Shown: piece by piece, positions 1-8,837 of the stretch | Layout of the letters: each line of letters opens with the position of its first letter | Position numbering within the stretch: position 1 is the first letter of the stretch | Notes under the pieces: model-generated | What the model was told of the DNA's origin: nothing | Seen by the model: the letters and a program-made list of their open reading frames with translations, nothing else | The model's database searches: none | Program-made: the position numbers and the translations under genes | NCBI GenBank assembly: GCA_024710675.1 | Contig: JANJUH010000227.1 | Span: forward strand, 1-20,205 | Length of the DNA stretch: 20,205 nucleotides | Source: Lysobacterales bacterium | GTDB taxonomy: Bacteria; Pseudomonadota; Gammaproteobacteria; Xanthomonadales; SZUA-5 | Direction of reading: 5' to 3'

Positions 1-53
1 GGGCGCGATGGGGGTTCGCCGCAAGGCCGATCGCGCGCAGAGCGCGCTCCTAC
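1..53. repeat. REP-like inverted pair (family A), left copy cut by window edge
   Basis: Bases 31-53, read on the minus strand, are a full copy of the GTAGGAGCG...GCGCGA element, with an internal hairpin GCGCGC-TCT-GCGCGC. Bases 1-8 (GGGCGCGA) match the end of a plus-strand copy that begins outside the window, so the two make an inverted pair. It lies 16 bases after the stop codon of the minus-strand VWA gene and could act as its 3'-end hairpin. Confidence 0.75.
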
Positions 54-69
54 GGAAAGCGGGAGGCCC

Positions 70-1272
<1,203 letters not shown>

Positions 1273-1278
1273 GCCGAC

Positions 1279-1284
1279 AGCGTA
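1279..1284 (-). promoter_or_regulatory. Candidate -10 box for the VWA gene, leaderless arrangement
   Basis: Read on the minus strand this is TACGCT, followed by exactly six bases and then the ATG. Transcription starting at the usual distance would begin at the start codon itself. No ribosome binding site or convincing -35 box is visible. Confidence 0.4.
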
Positions 1285-1371
1285 GCCGCTCGCCGGTCAC
1301 GGCGCCATGCAGGCGGGAACCTCTGCCCGTCCGGGTGGTCCAAACGCTGCGTCGGTGCCTTTCCGCACCGC

Positions 1372-1377
1372 TACAAT
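1372..1377 (+). promoter_or_regulatory. Candidate -10 box for gspA, leaderless arrangement
   Basis: TACAAT (5 of 6 to the TATAAT consensus) followed by CGACGG and the ATG at 1384. The expected transcription start coincides with the A of the start codon. There is no purine-rich ribosome binding site and no clear -35 hexamer about 17 bases upstream. Confidence 0.5.
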
Positions 1378-1383
1378 CGACGG

Positions 1384-2970
1384 ATGTATCTCGACTATTA
1401 CGGCCTCAGCGAGGCCCCCTTCTCGATCACCCCGGACCCGCGCTTCGTCTACCTGAGCGAGCGTCACCGGGATGGTCTCGCCCACCTGCTCTACGGCGCC
1501 GGCCAGGGCGGGGCGGGCGGCTTCGTGCAGCTCACGGGCGAGGTCGGCACCGGCAAGACCACGCTGTGCCGCCTGCTGCTCGAGCAGTTGCCGGAGAAGA
1601 CGCGCGTCGCGTTGATCCTCAATCCCCGCATGAGCCCGGTGGAGTTGCTGGAGAGCATCTGCCAGGAACTGGGCATCGAGCATGGCGAGCACGGCGGCAG
1701 CATCAAGGCACTGACCGACCGCCTGAATGCCTTCCTGTTGAAGGCGCATGCCGATGGCGAGCGCGTCGTGGTGATCATCGACGAGGCGCAGAACCTCGCC
1801 GTCGATGCCCTGGAGCAGGTGCGCCTGCTGACCAATCTCGAGACCGCGACCCAGAAACTGATGCAGATCATCCTGCTCGGGCAGCCCGAGCTGCGTGATC
1901 TGCTCGACCGCGAGGACCTGCGCCAGCTCGCGCAGCGGATCACCGCGCGCTACCCCCTGACGCCGCTCGATGCCGAGGAGAGCGAGGCCTATGTGCGCCA
2001 CCGCCTGCATGTGGCCGGCAGCGAGCGCGTGCCCTTCACCCGCCTTGCCCTGCGCGCGCTGCACAAGCGCTCGGGTGGCGTGCCGAGGCTGATCAACGTC
2101 ATCGCGGACCGCGCGCTGGTGGCCGGCTATGCGCGCTCGCTCGACAACATCAGCGAGCGGGTCGTCCACGAAGCCGCCGACGAAGCCTTGCTCGGCGGCC
2201 AGTCGCGACGGCGGCGCCTGCGCTATGCGCTGGTCGCCAGCCTGCTGCTGGCCCTGGCGGCAGCGGCCTGGTACTGGCCGCGGACGCCGCAGCCGGCCGC
2301 CGAGGCCATCGCCTCGGTGCCGGTGGCTCCCGCCGAGTCGCCGCAACAGGCCTTCGCGCGGCTGCTGGCGGAAGCCAGCGACCTCGATGCCGGCGCCTGG
2401 CGCCGCTACGCCGATCTGTGGGGCATCACGATCGACGAGGAGAGCCTGGCGCGGCTTGCCGACTGCGCCGGGCCCGCCAACCATCCCCTGAACTGCTTTC
2501 GTGCCAATGGCCCGCTGACGCGCATCGCGGCGCTCGATCGCCCGGTGATGCTGCGCCTGCGTCGCGAGGGCGGATTCGCGTCGGCGCTGCTGACCGCCCT
2601 CGACGAACAGCGCGTGACGCTGTTCCTCGGCGGAGAGTCGGTGACGGTGCCGCGTGGCCTGCTCGAACTGCACTGGCTCGGTGACTATCGCGTGCTGTGG
2701 CGGGGCACGGCCGACCTGCCGCCGCGCCTGCGATTGGGCGACAGCGGTCCCGGCGTCCTGTGGTTGCGGGAACGTCTGGCGCTGGCCGAGGTCCAACAGG
2801 GACTGGATGGCAAGGCCGATGCGCTGGATCTCTTCGATGCCGATCTCGACCGCCGGCTGCGCCGCCTGCAATTGCGGCTGGGACTGCTGGCGGATGGCAT
2901 CGCCGGGCCGGAAACGCAGATGGCTCTGGCCAGTTATGATCCCCAGGGTCCGCGCCTGGCGCGGCCGTGA
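1384..2970 (+). CDS. gspA: ExeA/GspA-like AAA ATPase with peptidoglycan-binding domain
   Basis: A 528-residue inner-membrane protein. The N-terminal cytoplasmic AAA ATPase has the family opening MYLDYYGLSEAPFSITPDPR, Walker A GEVGTGKTT (52-60) and Walker B VVVIIDEAQ (128-136). A transmembrane segment at about 281-298 follows a basic stretch. The periplasmic part has a region at about 320-440 resembling the C39-peptidase-like fold of ExeA, and a C-terminal peptidoglycan-binding domain at about 447-518 (LRLGDSGPGV to DGIAGPETQMAL). In Aeromonas, ExeA with ExeB helps assemble the type II secretin through the cell wall; the same role is inferred here, although other type II genes are not in the window. 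The reading frame is open further upstream, but the family start motif fixes the ATG at 1384. gspB follows after 36 bases. Confidence 0.92.
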   Translation: MYLDYYGLSEAPFSITPDPRFVYLSERHRDGLAHLLYGAGQGGAGGFVQLTGEVGTGKTTLCRLLLEQLPEKTRVALILNPRMSPVELLESICQELGIEHGEHGGSIKALTDRLNAFLLKAHADGERVVVIIDEAQNLAVDALEQVRLLTNLETATQKLMQIILLGQPELRDLLDREDLRQLAQRITARYPLTPLDAEESEAYVRHRLHVAGSERVPFTRLALRALHKRSGGVPRLINVIADRALVAGYARSLDNISERVVHEAADEALLGGQSRRRRLRYALVASLLLALAAAAWYWPRTPQPAAEAIASVPVAPAESPQQAFARLLAEASDLDAGAWRRYADLWGITIDEESLARLADCAGPANHPLNCFRANGPLTRIAALDRPVMLRLRREGGFASALLTALDEQRVTLFLGGESVTVPRGLLELHWLGDYRVLWRGTADLPPRLRLGDSGPGVLWLRERLALAEVQQGLDGKADALDLFDADLDRRLRRLQLRLGLLADGIAGPETQMALASYDPQGPRLARP

Positions 2971-3006
2971 GCGCCCGCGTGCGCCCGACAACCTGAGTTC
3001 AATGCC

Positions 3007-4041
3007 ATGTCGCTGATCCTCGATGCCCTGAAGAAGTCGGAAGAAGAGCGGCGGCGTGGCCAGCCTCCCGGCCTGCATTCGCCCCTGTACCTGCCGCGTC
3101 GGGCACAACGGCGCGTGCCGGTCTGGGCAGCCAGTGCAGGTGCCGTGGTGCTCTGCGCCGGGCTGGCGGGTGTCTGGTGGGTGCAGGGCCGTCCGGGTGT
3201 AGACGGGGCGACGCCCGCGCTCGCGGAGGCCGGTGGCGACACCGGGACCGCCCCTCCCGAGCCGAACATGAGCGCGCCGGGGGCGGGCGAGATGGACGAG
3301 ACGGCTGCGCCGGTCAGCGTTGCCCTTGCGCCGCCGGCGATGCCCGAACGCTTCGCCACCATGCCCGGGGCCTCCGAGCGCGAATCCCTGCCGATGAGCC
3401 CGGAGCAGGGTGCCGCGGCGCTCGGTGGCGTCGACGCCTTGCGTCCGGCGCAGCGTGTGTCCGGCGGTGGTGCCGGTGTTCCTGATCGCAGCCTCAACTT
3501 CACGCCGACCGTCGTCGTCCTGGTTCCACCGGCGGACGCCCAGAATCCTGGTGTGCCTGTGCCGGGAGACAAGGAGCCGCCGAAGGACGTCGCCACTTCG
3601 CCGGCACCGGCGCCGGTGGCTGCGCCGGCTGCCGCGGCACCGACGCCCATGCCGGTGGTGGAGCAAAAGCCGGTGCCGACCACGCCCGCGCCCGCGCCGC
3701 AGCCGGCGGCGAGCCCGGTCGTCGTCGATACCGCGCCCGTCGCGACGACTGTGCCCGTGCTGGCACCGGAGGCAGCCGGTGCGCCACCGGAATCGGACCA
3801 CACGGTCCCCGCGGTCCACGAACTCGCCTACGCCACGCGCCGCGAGCTGCCCAAGCTCGAGCTGACCATGCACGTGTACAGCCGGCTCGCCGAGGAGCGC
3901 TTCGTCGTGCTCAACGGCAAGCGCTACACCCAGGCCACGCCCGCGCTGGGCCCGGATCTGAACCTGGTCGACATCGTCGCCGACGGCGTCGTCCTGGAGT
4001 TTCGCGGCCAGCGTTTCCTGTTGCCGCGCCAGACCTTCTGA
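3007..4041 (+). CDS. gspB: General secretion pathway protein B (GspB)
   Basis: A 344-residue bitopic membrane protein. It opens with MSLILDALKKSEEERRRGQ, the hallmark start of GspB/ExeB proteins, followed by one transmembrane segment at about 38-59. A long Pro/Ala/Val-rich periplasmic linker (about 60-275) should span the periplasm. The C-terminal globular GspB domain (about 285-344) contains LELTMHVYS, VLNGKRY and the ending FRGQRFLLPRQTF. It is the partner of the ATPase encoded just upstream, with which it probably forms an operon; the pair positions or assembles the type II secretin. The ribosome binding site is weak. An out-of-frame ATG at 3002 is ignored. Confidence 0.92.
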   Translation: MSLILDALKKSEEERRRGQPPGLHSPLYLPRRAQRRVPVWAASAGAVVLCAGLAGVWWVQGRPGVDGATPALAEAGGDTGTAPPEPNMSAPGAGEMDETAAPVSVALAPPAMPERFATMPGASERESLPMSPEQGAAALGGVDALRPAQRVSGGGAGVPDRSLNFTPTVVVLVPPADAQNPGVPVPGDKEPPKDVATSPAPAPVAAPAAAAPTPMPVVEQKPVPTTPAPAPQPAASPVVVDTAPVATTVPVLAPEAAGAPPESDHTVPAVHELAYATRRELPKLELTMHVYSRLAEERFVVLNGKRYTQATPALGPDLNLVDIVADGVVLEFRGQRFLLPRQTF

Positions 4042-4074
4042 GGCGGCCTCGGGCCTGGCGGCGGGCGCTCGCGG

Positions 4075-4749
4075 GTGTTCGTCCATATCGACGAGAAGCC
4101 GAAACGGCGCTGGCGCTGGGCTACGCCCTTGCTGGTCCTCGCCTGCATCGCCGTGGCCTTGTTGCAGGCCTTCTCGGCGCCCGAGGAGCGCGCGCACCTG
4201 GTGCAAGCCTGGGGGACCGTCCCGGCCGAGCTGCGCTCCGACTTGCGTGACCTCGCCGGCGAGGGGGGATTGCGCCTGGTCACGGCGCTCTTCGTGCACG
4301 GCGACTGGACGCACCTGATCGGCAACCTCCTGTTCCTGATGCTCTTCGGCGGCGCGGTGGAGCGCTCGCTGGGCGCCTCCCGGATGTTGACGCTTTACAT
4401 CGTTGCCGGCGGTGCGGCCAATCTCTTCGCCGCCCTGGCCTCGCCATTGCAGAGCGCGCCGATCATCGGTTCCTCCGGTGCCGTCTCGGCGCTGATCGGC
4501 GCCTACATCCTGCTCTACCCGCGTTCGCGCCTGGGCGTCATCCTGCCGCTCGGGCTCTATTTCCAGCTGGTGCGCGTGCCGGCGCTGCACCTGATCGGCA
4601 TCTGGCTGCTGTTCCAGTTGCTCGAGACCCTGGCCTCCGGCAGTGGCACCGTGGCCTGGTGGGCGCACGTCTCGGGCTTCCTCAACGGCATCGTGCTGGC
4701 GCTGATCATGCGGCCGTGGCTGTACCGGAAGGATGCGCGGGTGCTTTAG
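4075..4749 (+). CDS. Rhomboid family intramembrane serine protease
   Basis: A 224-residue polytopic protein with about six membrane segments. Rhomboid landmarks are all present: HLIGN with N84 (oxyanion), the catalytic serine S134 in GSSG (132-135), and the catalytic histidine H198 in AHVSGFLNG. This fits an active Ser-His dyad that cleaves substrates in the inner membrane. The substrate cannot be told from sequence. The GTG at 4075 is the start used here; no good Shine-Dalgarno sequence precedes it, so the start is less certain than the identity. It lies 33 bases after gspB and may be read with gspA-gspB, but nothing shows a functional link. It ends in TAG. Confidence 0.88.
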   Translation: MFVHIDEKPKRRWRWATPLLVLACIAVALLQAFSAPEERAHLVQAWGTVPAELRSDLRDLAGEGGLRLVTALFVHGDWTHLIGNLLFLMLFGGAVERSLGASRMLTLYIVAGGAANLFAALASPLQSAPIIGSSGAVSALIGAYILLYPRSRLGVILPLGLYFQLVRVPALHLIGIWLLFQLLETLASGSGTVAWWAHVSGFLNGIVLALIMRPWLYRKDARVL

Positions 4750-4754
4750 TTTGC

Positions 4755-4782
4755 GGGACCCGGGACCCGGGACCCGGGACTC
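4755..4782. repeat. Heptamer tandem array, GGGACCC x3 + GGGACTC
   Basis: Four back-to-back 7-base units just after the rhomboid gene. Read on the minus strand the units are CCCGAGT and CCCGGGT, close to the CCCCAGC/T units found at 5445 and 14595. Confidence 0.8.
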
Positions 4783-4803
4783 GGAAAGGCTCGCACTGAG
4801 GAT

Positions 4804-4869
4804 GTGGGAGCGCGCTTGTCGCGCGATGGGACGAGGGGCACTTCGATCGCGCCACAAGGGCGCTCCCAC
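4804..4869. repeat. REP-like inverted pair (family A)
   Basis: A plus-strand copy (4804-4826, beginning GTGGGAGCGCGCTTG) faces a minus-strand copy (4847-4869, ending GGCGCTCCCAC on the plus strand). Both copies carry a G for A change in the GTAGGAGCG head, and each keeps its own small GC hairpin. It sits between the rhomboid and TspO genes, which point the same way. Confidence 0.8.
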
Positions 4870-4942
4870 AACGCCGGTCGCGACCCCATGGTCACCGCCG
4901 ACGTGACAGCATCTCAGCCTGTCCTGTACCCGGATCCCACCC

Positions 4943-5404
4943 ATGCGCCCGACCTGGCACCTGATTCCCTGGCTGCTCGTGCCCTTCGCCGCCGCCGCGA
5001 CCGGCGCGATGTGGCCGCCCGATGCCTGGTTCGCGGCGCTCGAAAAGCCTTCCTGGCAGCCACCGAACTGGCTGTTCGGGCCGGTGTGGACCACGCTTTA
5101 CCTGCTGATGGGTTTTGCTGCCTGGCGCATCTGGCGGCGTGGGCCGGTGCCCGCGGTATCGGTCGCCCTGCGCTGGTGGTGGGCGCAGCTCGCACTGAAC
5201 GCGCTGTGGACCCCGGTGTTCTTCGGCCTGCATGCGCCCGGACCGGCGCTCGTCGTGATCCTGACGCTGGCGGTGCTGATCGTGCTGACGATGCGCGCCT
5301 TCTTCCGCGTCGATCGCCTCGCCGCCGCGCTGCTGCTGCCCTACCTGGCCTGGGTGGGTTTCGCGAGTGTGCTCAATGCGACCTTGTGGCTGATGAATCG
5401 CTGA
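4943..5404 (+). CDS. tspO: TspO/MBR family membrane protein
   Basis: A 153-residue protein with five predicted membrane helices, the usual size and topology of bacterial TspO. Diagnostic residues include KPSWQPPNWLFGPVWTTLY (35-53), WWWAQLALNALWTPVFF (78-94) and the last-helix pattern LPYLAWVGFASVLNATLW (132-149). TspO proteins bind porphyrins and cholesterol-like ligands and are tied to tetrapyrrole and oxidative-stress control; the precise role here is unknown. The start is the ATG that opens the first family motif; no clear ribosome binding site precedes it. It stands alone, flanked by repeats on both sides. Confidence 0.9.
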   Translation: MRPTWHLIPWLLVPFAAAATGAMWPPDAWFAALEKPSWQPPNWLFGPVWTTLYLLMGFAAWRIWRRGPVPAVSVALRWWWAQLALNALWTPVFFGLHAPGPALVVILTLAVLIVLTMRAFFRVDRLAAALLLPYLAWVGFASVLNATLWLMNR

Positions 5405-5444
5405 GGGAAAGCGCCAAGGCCCGCCCGAACCCAGGTTCAACCCG

Positions 5445-5458
5445 CCCCAGCCCCCAGC
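5445..5458. repeat. Heptamer repeat, CCCCAGC x2
   Basis: Two exact 7-base units followed by degenerate CCCGCTC. A further single CCCCAGC lies at 5493-5499. The region between tspO and the Tricorn-like gene is C-rich and otherwise shows no gene. Confidence 0.5.
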
Positions 5459-5514
5459 CCCGCTCCTCGAGCCGCTCACCCCTTCCGGCACACCCCAGCC
5501 CCGCGCCGGGCGCC

Positions 5515-5520
5515 TATGCT
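5515..5520 (+). promoter_or_regulatory. Candidate -10 box for the Tricorn-like gene
   Basis: TATGCT in the context GCGCCTATGCT, 30 bases before the ATG. The same 11-base string occurs upstream of the secreted-protein gene at 17008. No clear -35 box is visible. Confidence 0.4.
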
Positions 5521-5550
5521 CGGGCGCTCGTCTGCCATCCGGGGCCTGTC

Positions 5551-8500
5551 ATGCCTGTACCTCGCCTCCTGCTCGCCGCACTGCTCGCGCTGCCCGCACC
5601 TGCCGTCCTCGCCGAGGACGCGCGCATCCTGCGTTATCCCGATGTTTCGGCCACCCACATCGCCTTCGTCCACGCCGGCGACATCTACACGGTGCCGCGC
5701 AGCGGCGGGGTGGCGACGCGCCTGACCTCGCACGAGGGCCTGGAGCTGTTCCCGAAGTTCTCCCCGGACGGCCGCTGGATCGCGTATTCGGCCGAGTACT
5801 CCGGCACCCGCCAGGTCTGGGTGATGCCGGCCGACGGCTCGGTCGCGCCGCGCCAGCTCACCTGGTACACGGATGTCGGTCCGATGCCGCCGCGCGGCGG
5901 CTTCGATTACCGCGTGCTCGACTGGACGCCCGATGGCGAGCACATCCTGGTGCGCATGAACCGCTTTCCGCTCGACGAGCGCGGCGGTGTGCCCTACCTC
6001 GTGCCTTTCGCCGGCGGCATGGAAAAGGCGCTGCCGGTACCGGAGACCGGTGGCGGCATGCTCTCACCGGACGGGACGAAGTACGTCTACACGCCGATCG
6101 ACCGCGAGTTCCGCACCTGGAAGCGCACCCGCGGGGGTCGCGCGCAGGACGTCTGGATCTATGACCTCGAGAAGAACGATTCGCGTCAACTGACCGATCA
6201 CCGCGGCACCGACAACAAGCCGGTCTGGGTCGGTGATGCGATCTACTTCACCTCCGATCGCGAGTACACCTTGAACCTGTGGCGGATTTCCCCGCAGGGC
6301 GGCGAAGCCAGCAAGGTGACGGATTTCCGCGACTATGACGTGCTCTGGCCGAGCGCCGGTGCCGATGCGATCACCTTCGAGCAGGCCGGCAAGCTGTGGT
6401 TGTACACGCCCGCCGACAACAAGCTCGCCGAGGTCCCGGTGCGCCTGGTCGGCGACCGTCCCCATCGCCTGCCGGTGATCAAGAACGTCGCCGGGCAGAT
6501 CGAGAGCGTGGACCTTTCGCCGAACGGCGAGCGTGCCCTGGTGTCTGCCCGCGGCGAGATCTACACGGTGCCGGCGAAGAACGGCGAGATCCGCAACCTC
6601 AGCATGACACCGGCGGCGCGCGAGATCAGCGCCAGTTTCTCCCCCGATGGCCAGCGCATCGCCTATCTGTCCGATGCCACCGGCGAGTACGAGATCTGGC
6701 TGCGCGCCAGCGATGGCAGTGGCGAGCCGCGCCAGCTCACCCGCGACGGCGACATCTGGCGCTTCGCGCCGGTGTGGTCGCCGGACGGCAAGCGCCTGGC
6801 CTATGGCGACAAGAAGAACCGCCTGCGCGTGGTCGAAGTGGAATCCGGCCGTACCGTCGATGTCGACACCGCCACGGTCGGTGAGGACATGGAGGTCTAC
6901 CTGTGGTCGCCCGACGGCCAGCACCTCGTCTACCAGAAGACCGAGGACAATGGCCTCGAGCGCCTCTGGCACTGGTCGGTCGGCGGCACCGCGCGCCAGC
7001 TGACCTTCGGCCTCTTCGACGCCTACAGCCCGGCCTTCGACCCGAAGGGCCGCTACCTCTACTTTTTGTCGAACCGCGATCACAACCTGCAGTTCTCCAG
7101 CTACGAGTTCAACTACCTCTACAGCAACGCCACGCGCATCTACGCGGCCACGCTGGCGGCCGATGGCCCGGCCATCGGACGGCCGAAGAGCGACGAGATC
7201 GCGGCGCCGAATGCAGCGGCCAAGCCGGAGGGCAATGGCAAGAAGGACGAGAAGCCCGCCGCCATCCGTTTCGATGTCGAAGGCTTCGATGCGCGCGTGG
7301 TCGCGCTACCCGGCGTGCCAGCCGGCAACTACGCGGGCCTCGGCGCCAACGCGCGTGGCGTGCTGTTCGTGGCCGGTGGTGGCAACGGCGGCGGTGCCGA
7401 GCTGCGTTTCTACGATCTCGCCGAGGAAAAGGTCTCGACGATCCTGCGTGGCGTCGGCGGCTATGTGCTGGCGGCGGGCGGCGAGAAGCTGCTGTTCCGT
7501 GCCGGCCCCGACAAGCTCGGCATCGCCGAGGTGAAGCCGGACCAGGACGCCTCGAAGACGCTCGACCTGTCGAAGCTGACCCAGCGCATCGACCCGGCGA
7601 CCGAATGGGCGCAGATGCTGCGCGACGGCTGGCGCATCTGGCGCGACTGGTTCTATGACCCGGGCCTGCACGGCAACGACTGGGAGGCGATCCATGCCAA
7701 GTACGCCGCGCTGCTGCCGCACGTGAACCACCGCAACGACCTCGACTACCTGTTCTCGGAAATGGCGGGCGAGCTCAATGCCGGCCACATCTATGTCGAG
7801 CGCGGCGACGAGCCGCAGGTCGCGCGCAAGCCCGGCGGCTTCCTCGGCGCCGAGATCGAGGCGCACGAGTCCGGCTACTTCCGCATCGCCAAGGTCTTCC
7901 CCGGCCAGAACTGGTCCGAGCCCTTCCGCTCGCCGCTGGCCGAGCCCGGCGTCGGCGTCAAGGCCGGCAGCTACGTGATCGCGGTCGACGGCGTCGATGC
8001 GCGCAGCGTCAAGAATTTCTACCAGTTGCTCGAGGCCAAGGGTGGCCAGGTGGTGCGGCTCACCGTCAACGAGCGCGCGAGCGCCGAGGGCGCGCGTACG
8101 GTCGACGTGAAGACCCAGACCCGGGAGGACCAGTTGCGCTACCTCGACTGGGTGGAGCAGCGGCGCGCGATGGTCGATCGCCTCTCGGGTGGCCGCATCG
8201 GCTACATCCACCTGCCGAACACGCTGTTCGAGGGCAATCGCGAGCTGTTCAAGCAGTTCCCGAGCCAGATCACCAAGGAGGCGCTGATCGTCGACGACCG
8301 CTACAACGGCGGCGGCTTCATTCCCGACCGCATGATCGAGATCCTCGCGCGCAAGCCGCTGAACTACTGGAAGCGCCGCGGCCTCGAACCGCAGGCGCAG
8401 CCCTTCCTCTCGCACCGCGGTCCCAAGGCGATGCTGATCAACGGCCTGTCCTCCTCGGGCGGCGACGCGCTGCCCTACTACTTCCGCGCACTCGGCCTGG

Positions 8501-8817
8501 GCAAGCTGATCGGCACGCGCACCTGGGGCGGGCTGATCGGCGTCTCCGGCAATCCGCGCCTGGCCGATGGCGGCGGCACCACCGCGGCGACCTTCCGCTT
8601 CATGGCGGCCGATGGTTCGTGGGCGGTCGAGAACGAGGGCGTGACGCCGGACATCGAGGTCATCGACGCGCCGCACCTCGTCGCGGCCGGACGCGATCCC
8701 TCGCTGGAACGGGCGGTCGAGGAGCTGCTGGCCGAACTCGAGAAGAACCCGGTCCCGAAGATCCAGGCGCCGCCCGCGCCGAGTGACTTCGGCCGCCCCG
8801 GCCAGCCGCTCGACTGA
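5551..8817 (+). CDS. Secreted Tricorn-like protease, S41 family
   Basis: A 1088-residue protein. An N-terminal signal peptide (MPVPRLLLAALLALPAPAVLA, cleavage after about residue 21) predicts a periplasmic location, unlike cytosolic archaeal Tricorn. Residues about 22-650 form two beta-propellers with repeated SPDG-type blade motifs (FSPDGRWIAYS, FSPDGQRIAYLS, WSPDGKRLAYG, WSPDGQHLVYQ). A PDZ domain lies at about 759-842. The C-terminal protease core has the expected triad: H746 (in NAGHIYVE), S969 (in GLSSSGGD) and E1027 (in VENEGVTPD). Tricorn-type enzymes degrade peptides. The frame is open upstream, but the signal peptide places the start at 5551. The next gene begins 20 bases after the stop and may share its transcript. 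Confidence 0.93.
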   Translation: MPVPRLLLAALLALPAPAVLAEDARILRYPDVSATHIAFVHAGDIYTVPRSGGVATRLTSHEGLELFPKFSPDGRWIAYSAEYSGTRQVWVMPADGSVAPRQLTWYTDVGPMPPRGGFDYRVLDWTPDGEHILVRMNRFPLDERGGVPYLVPFAGGMEKALPVPETGGGMLSPDGTKYVYTPIDREFRTWKRTRGGRAQDVWIYDLEKNDSRQLTDHRGTDNKPVWVGDAIYFTSDREYTLNLWRISPQGGEASKVTDFRDYDVLWPSAGADAITFEQAGKLWLYTPADNKLAEVPVRLVGDRPHRLPVIKNVAGQIESVDLSPNGERALVSARGEIYTVPAKNGEIRNLSMTPAAREISASFSPDGQRIAYLSDATGEYEIWLRASDGSGEPRQLTRDGDIWRFAPVWSPDGKRLAYGDKKNRLRVVEVESGRTVDVDTATVGEDMEVYLWSPDGQHLVYQKTEDNGLERLWHWSVGGTARQLTFGLFDAYSPAFDPKGRYLYFLSNRDHNLQFSSYEFNYLYSNATRIYAATLAADGPAIGRPKSDEIAAPNAAAKPEGNGKKDEKPAAIRFDVEGFDARVVALPGVPAGNYAGLGANARGVLFVAGGGNGGGAELRFYDLAEEKVSTILRGVGGYVLAAGGEKLLFRAGPDKLGIAEVKPDQDASKTLDLSKLTQRIDPATEWAQMLRDGWRIWRDWFYDPGLHGNDWEAIHAKYAALLPHVNHRNDLDYLFSEMAGELNAGHIYVERGDEPQVARKPGGFLGAEIEAHESGYFRIAKVFPGQNWSEPFRSPLAEPGVGVKAGSYVIAVDGVDARSVKNFYQLLEAKGGQVVRLTVNERASAEGARTVDVKTQTREDQLRYLDWVEQRRAMVDRLSGGRIGYIHLPNTLFEGNRELFKQFPSQITKEALIVDDRYNGGGFIPDRMIEILARKPLNYWKRRGLEPQAQPFLSHRGPKAMLINGLSSSGGDALPYYFRALGLGKLIGTRTWGGLIGVSGNPRLADGGGTTAATFRFMAADGSWAVENEGVTPDIEVIDAPHLVAAGRDPSLERAVEELLAELEKNPVPKIQAPPAPSDFGRPGQPLD

Positions 8818-8837
8818 TCCTTGCCTCCGGGTCCGGC

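Noticed and set aside
1297..5094. A 1265-codon open frame on the minus strand opposite gspA, gspB and the rhomboid gene
   Set aside because: It is Gln/Arg/His-rich low-complexity sequence with no domain, and it mirrors the codons of three well-identified plus-strand genes. Long antisense frames are expected in high-GC DNA.
4804..5550. N-terminal extension of the Tricorn-like gene by 249 codons
   Set aside because: It reads through a REP-like repeat and the tspO gene in another frame; a signal peptide begins at 5551.
7306..8676. A 456-codon minus-strand frame opposite the Tricorn-like protease
   Set aside because: Shadow of the protease core, whose catalytic triad and PDZ domain are on the plus strand.
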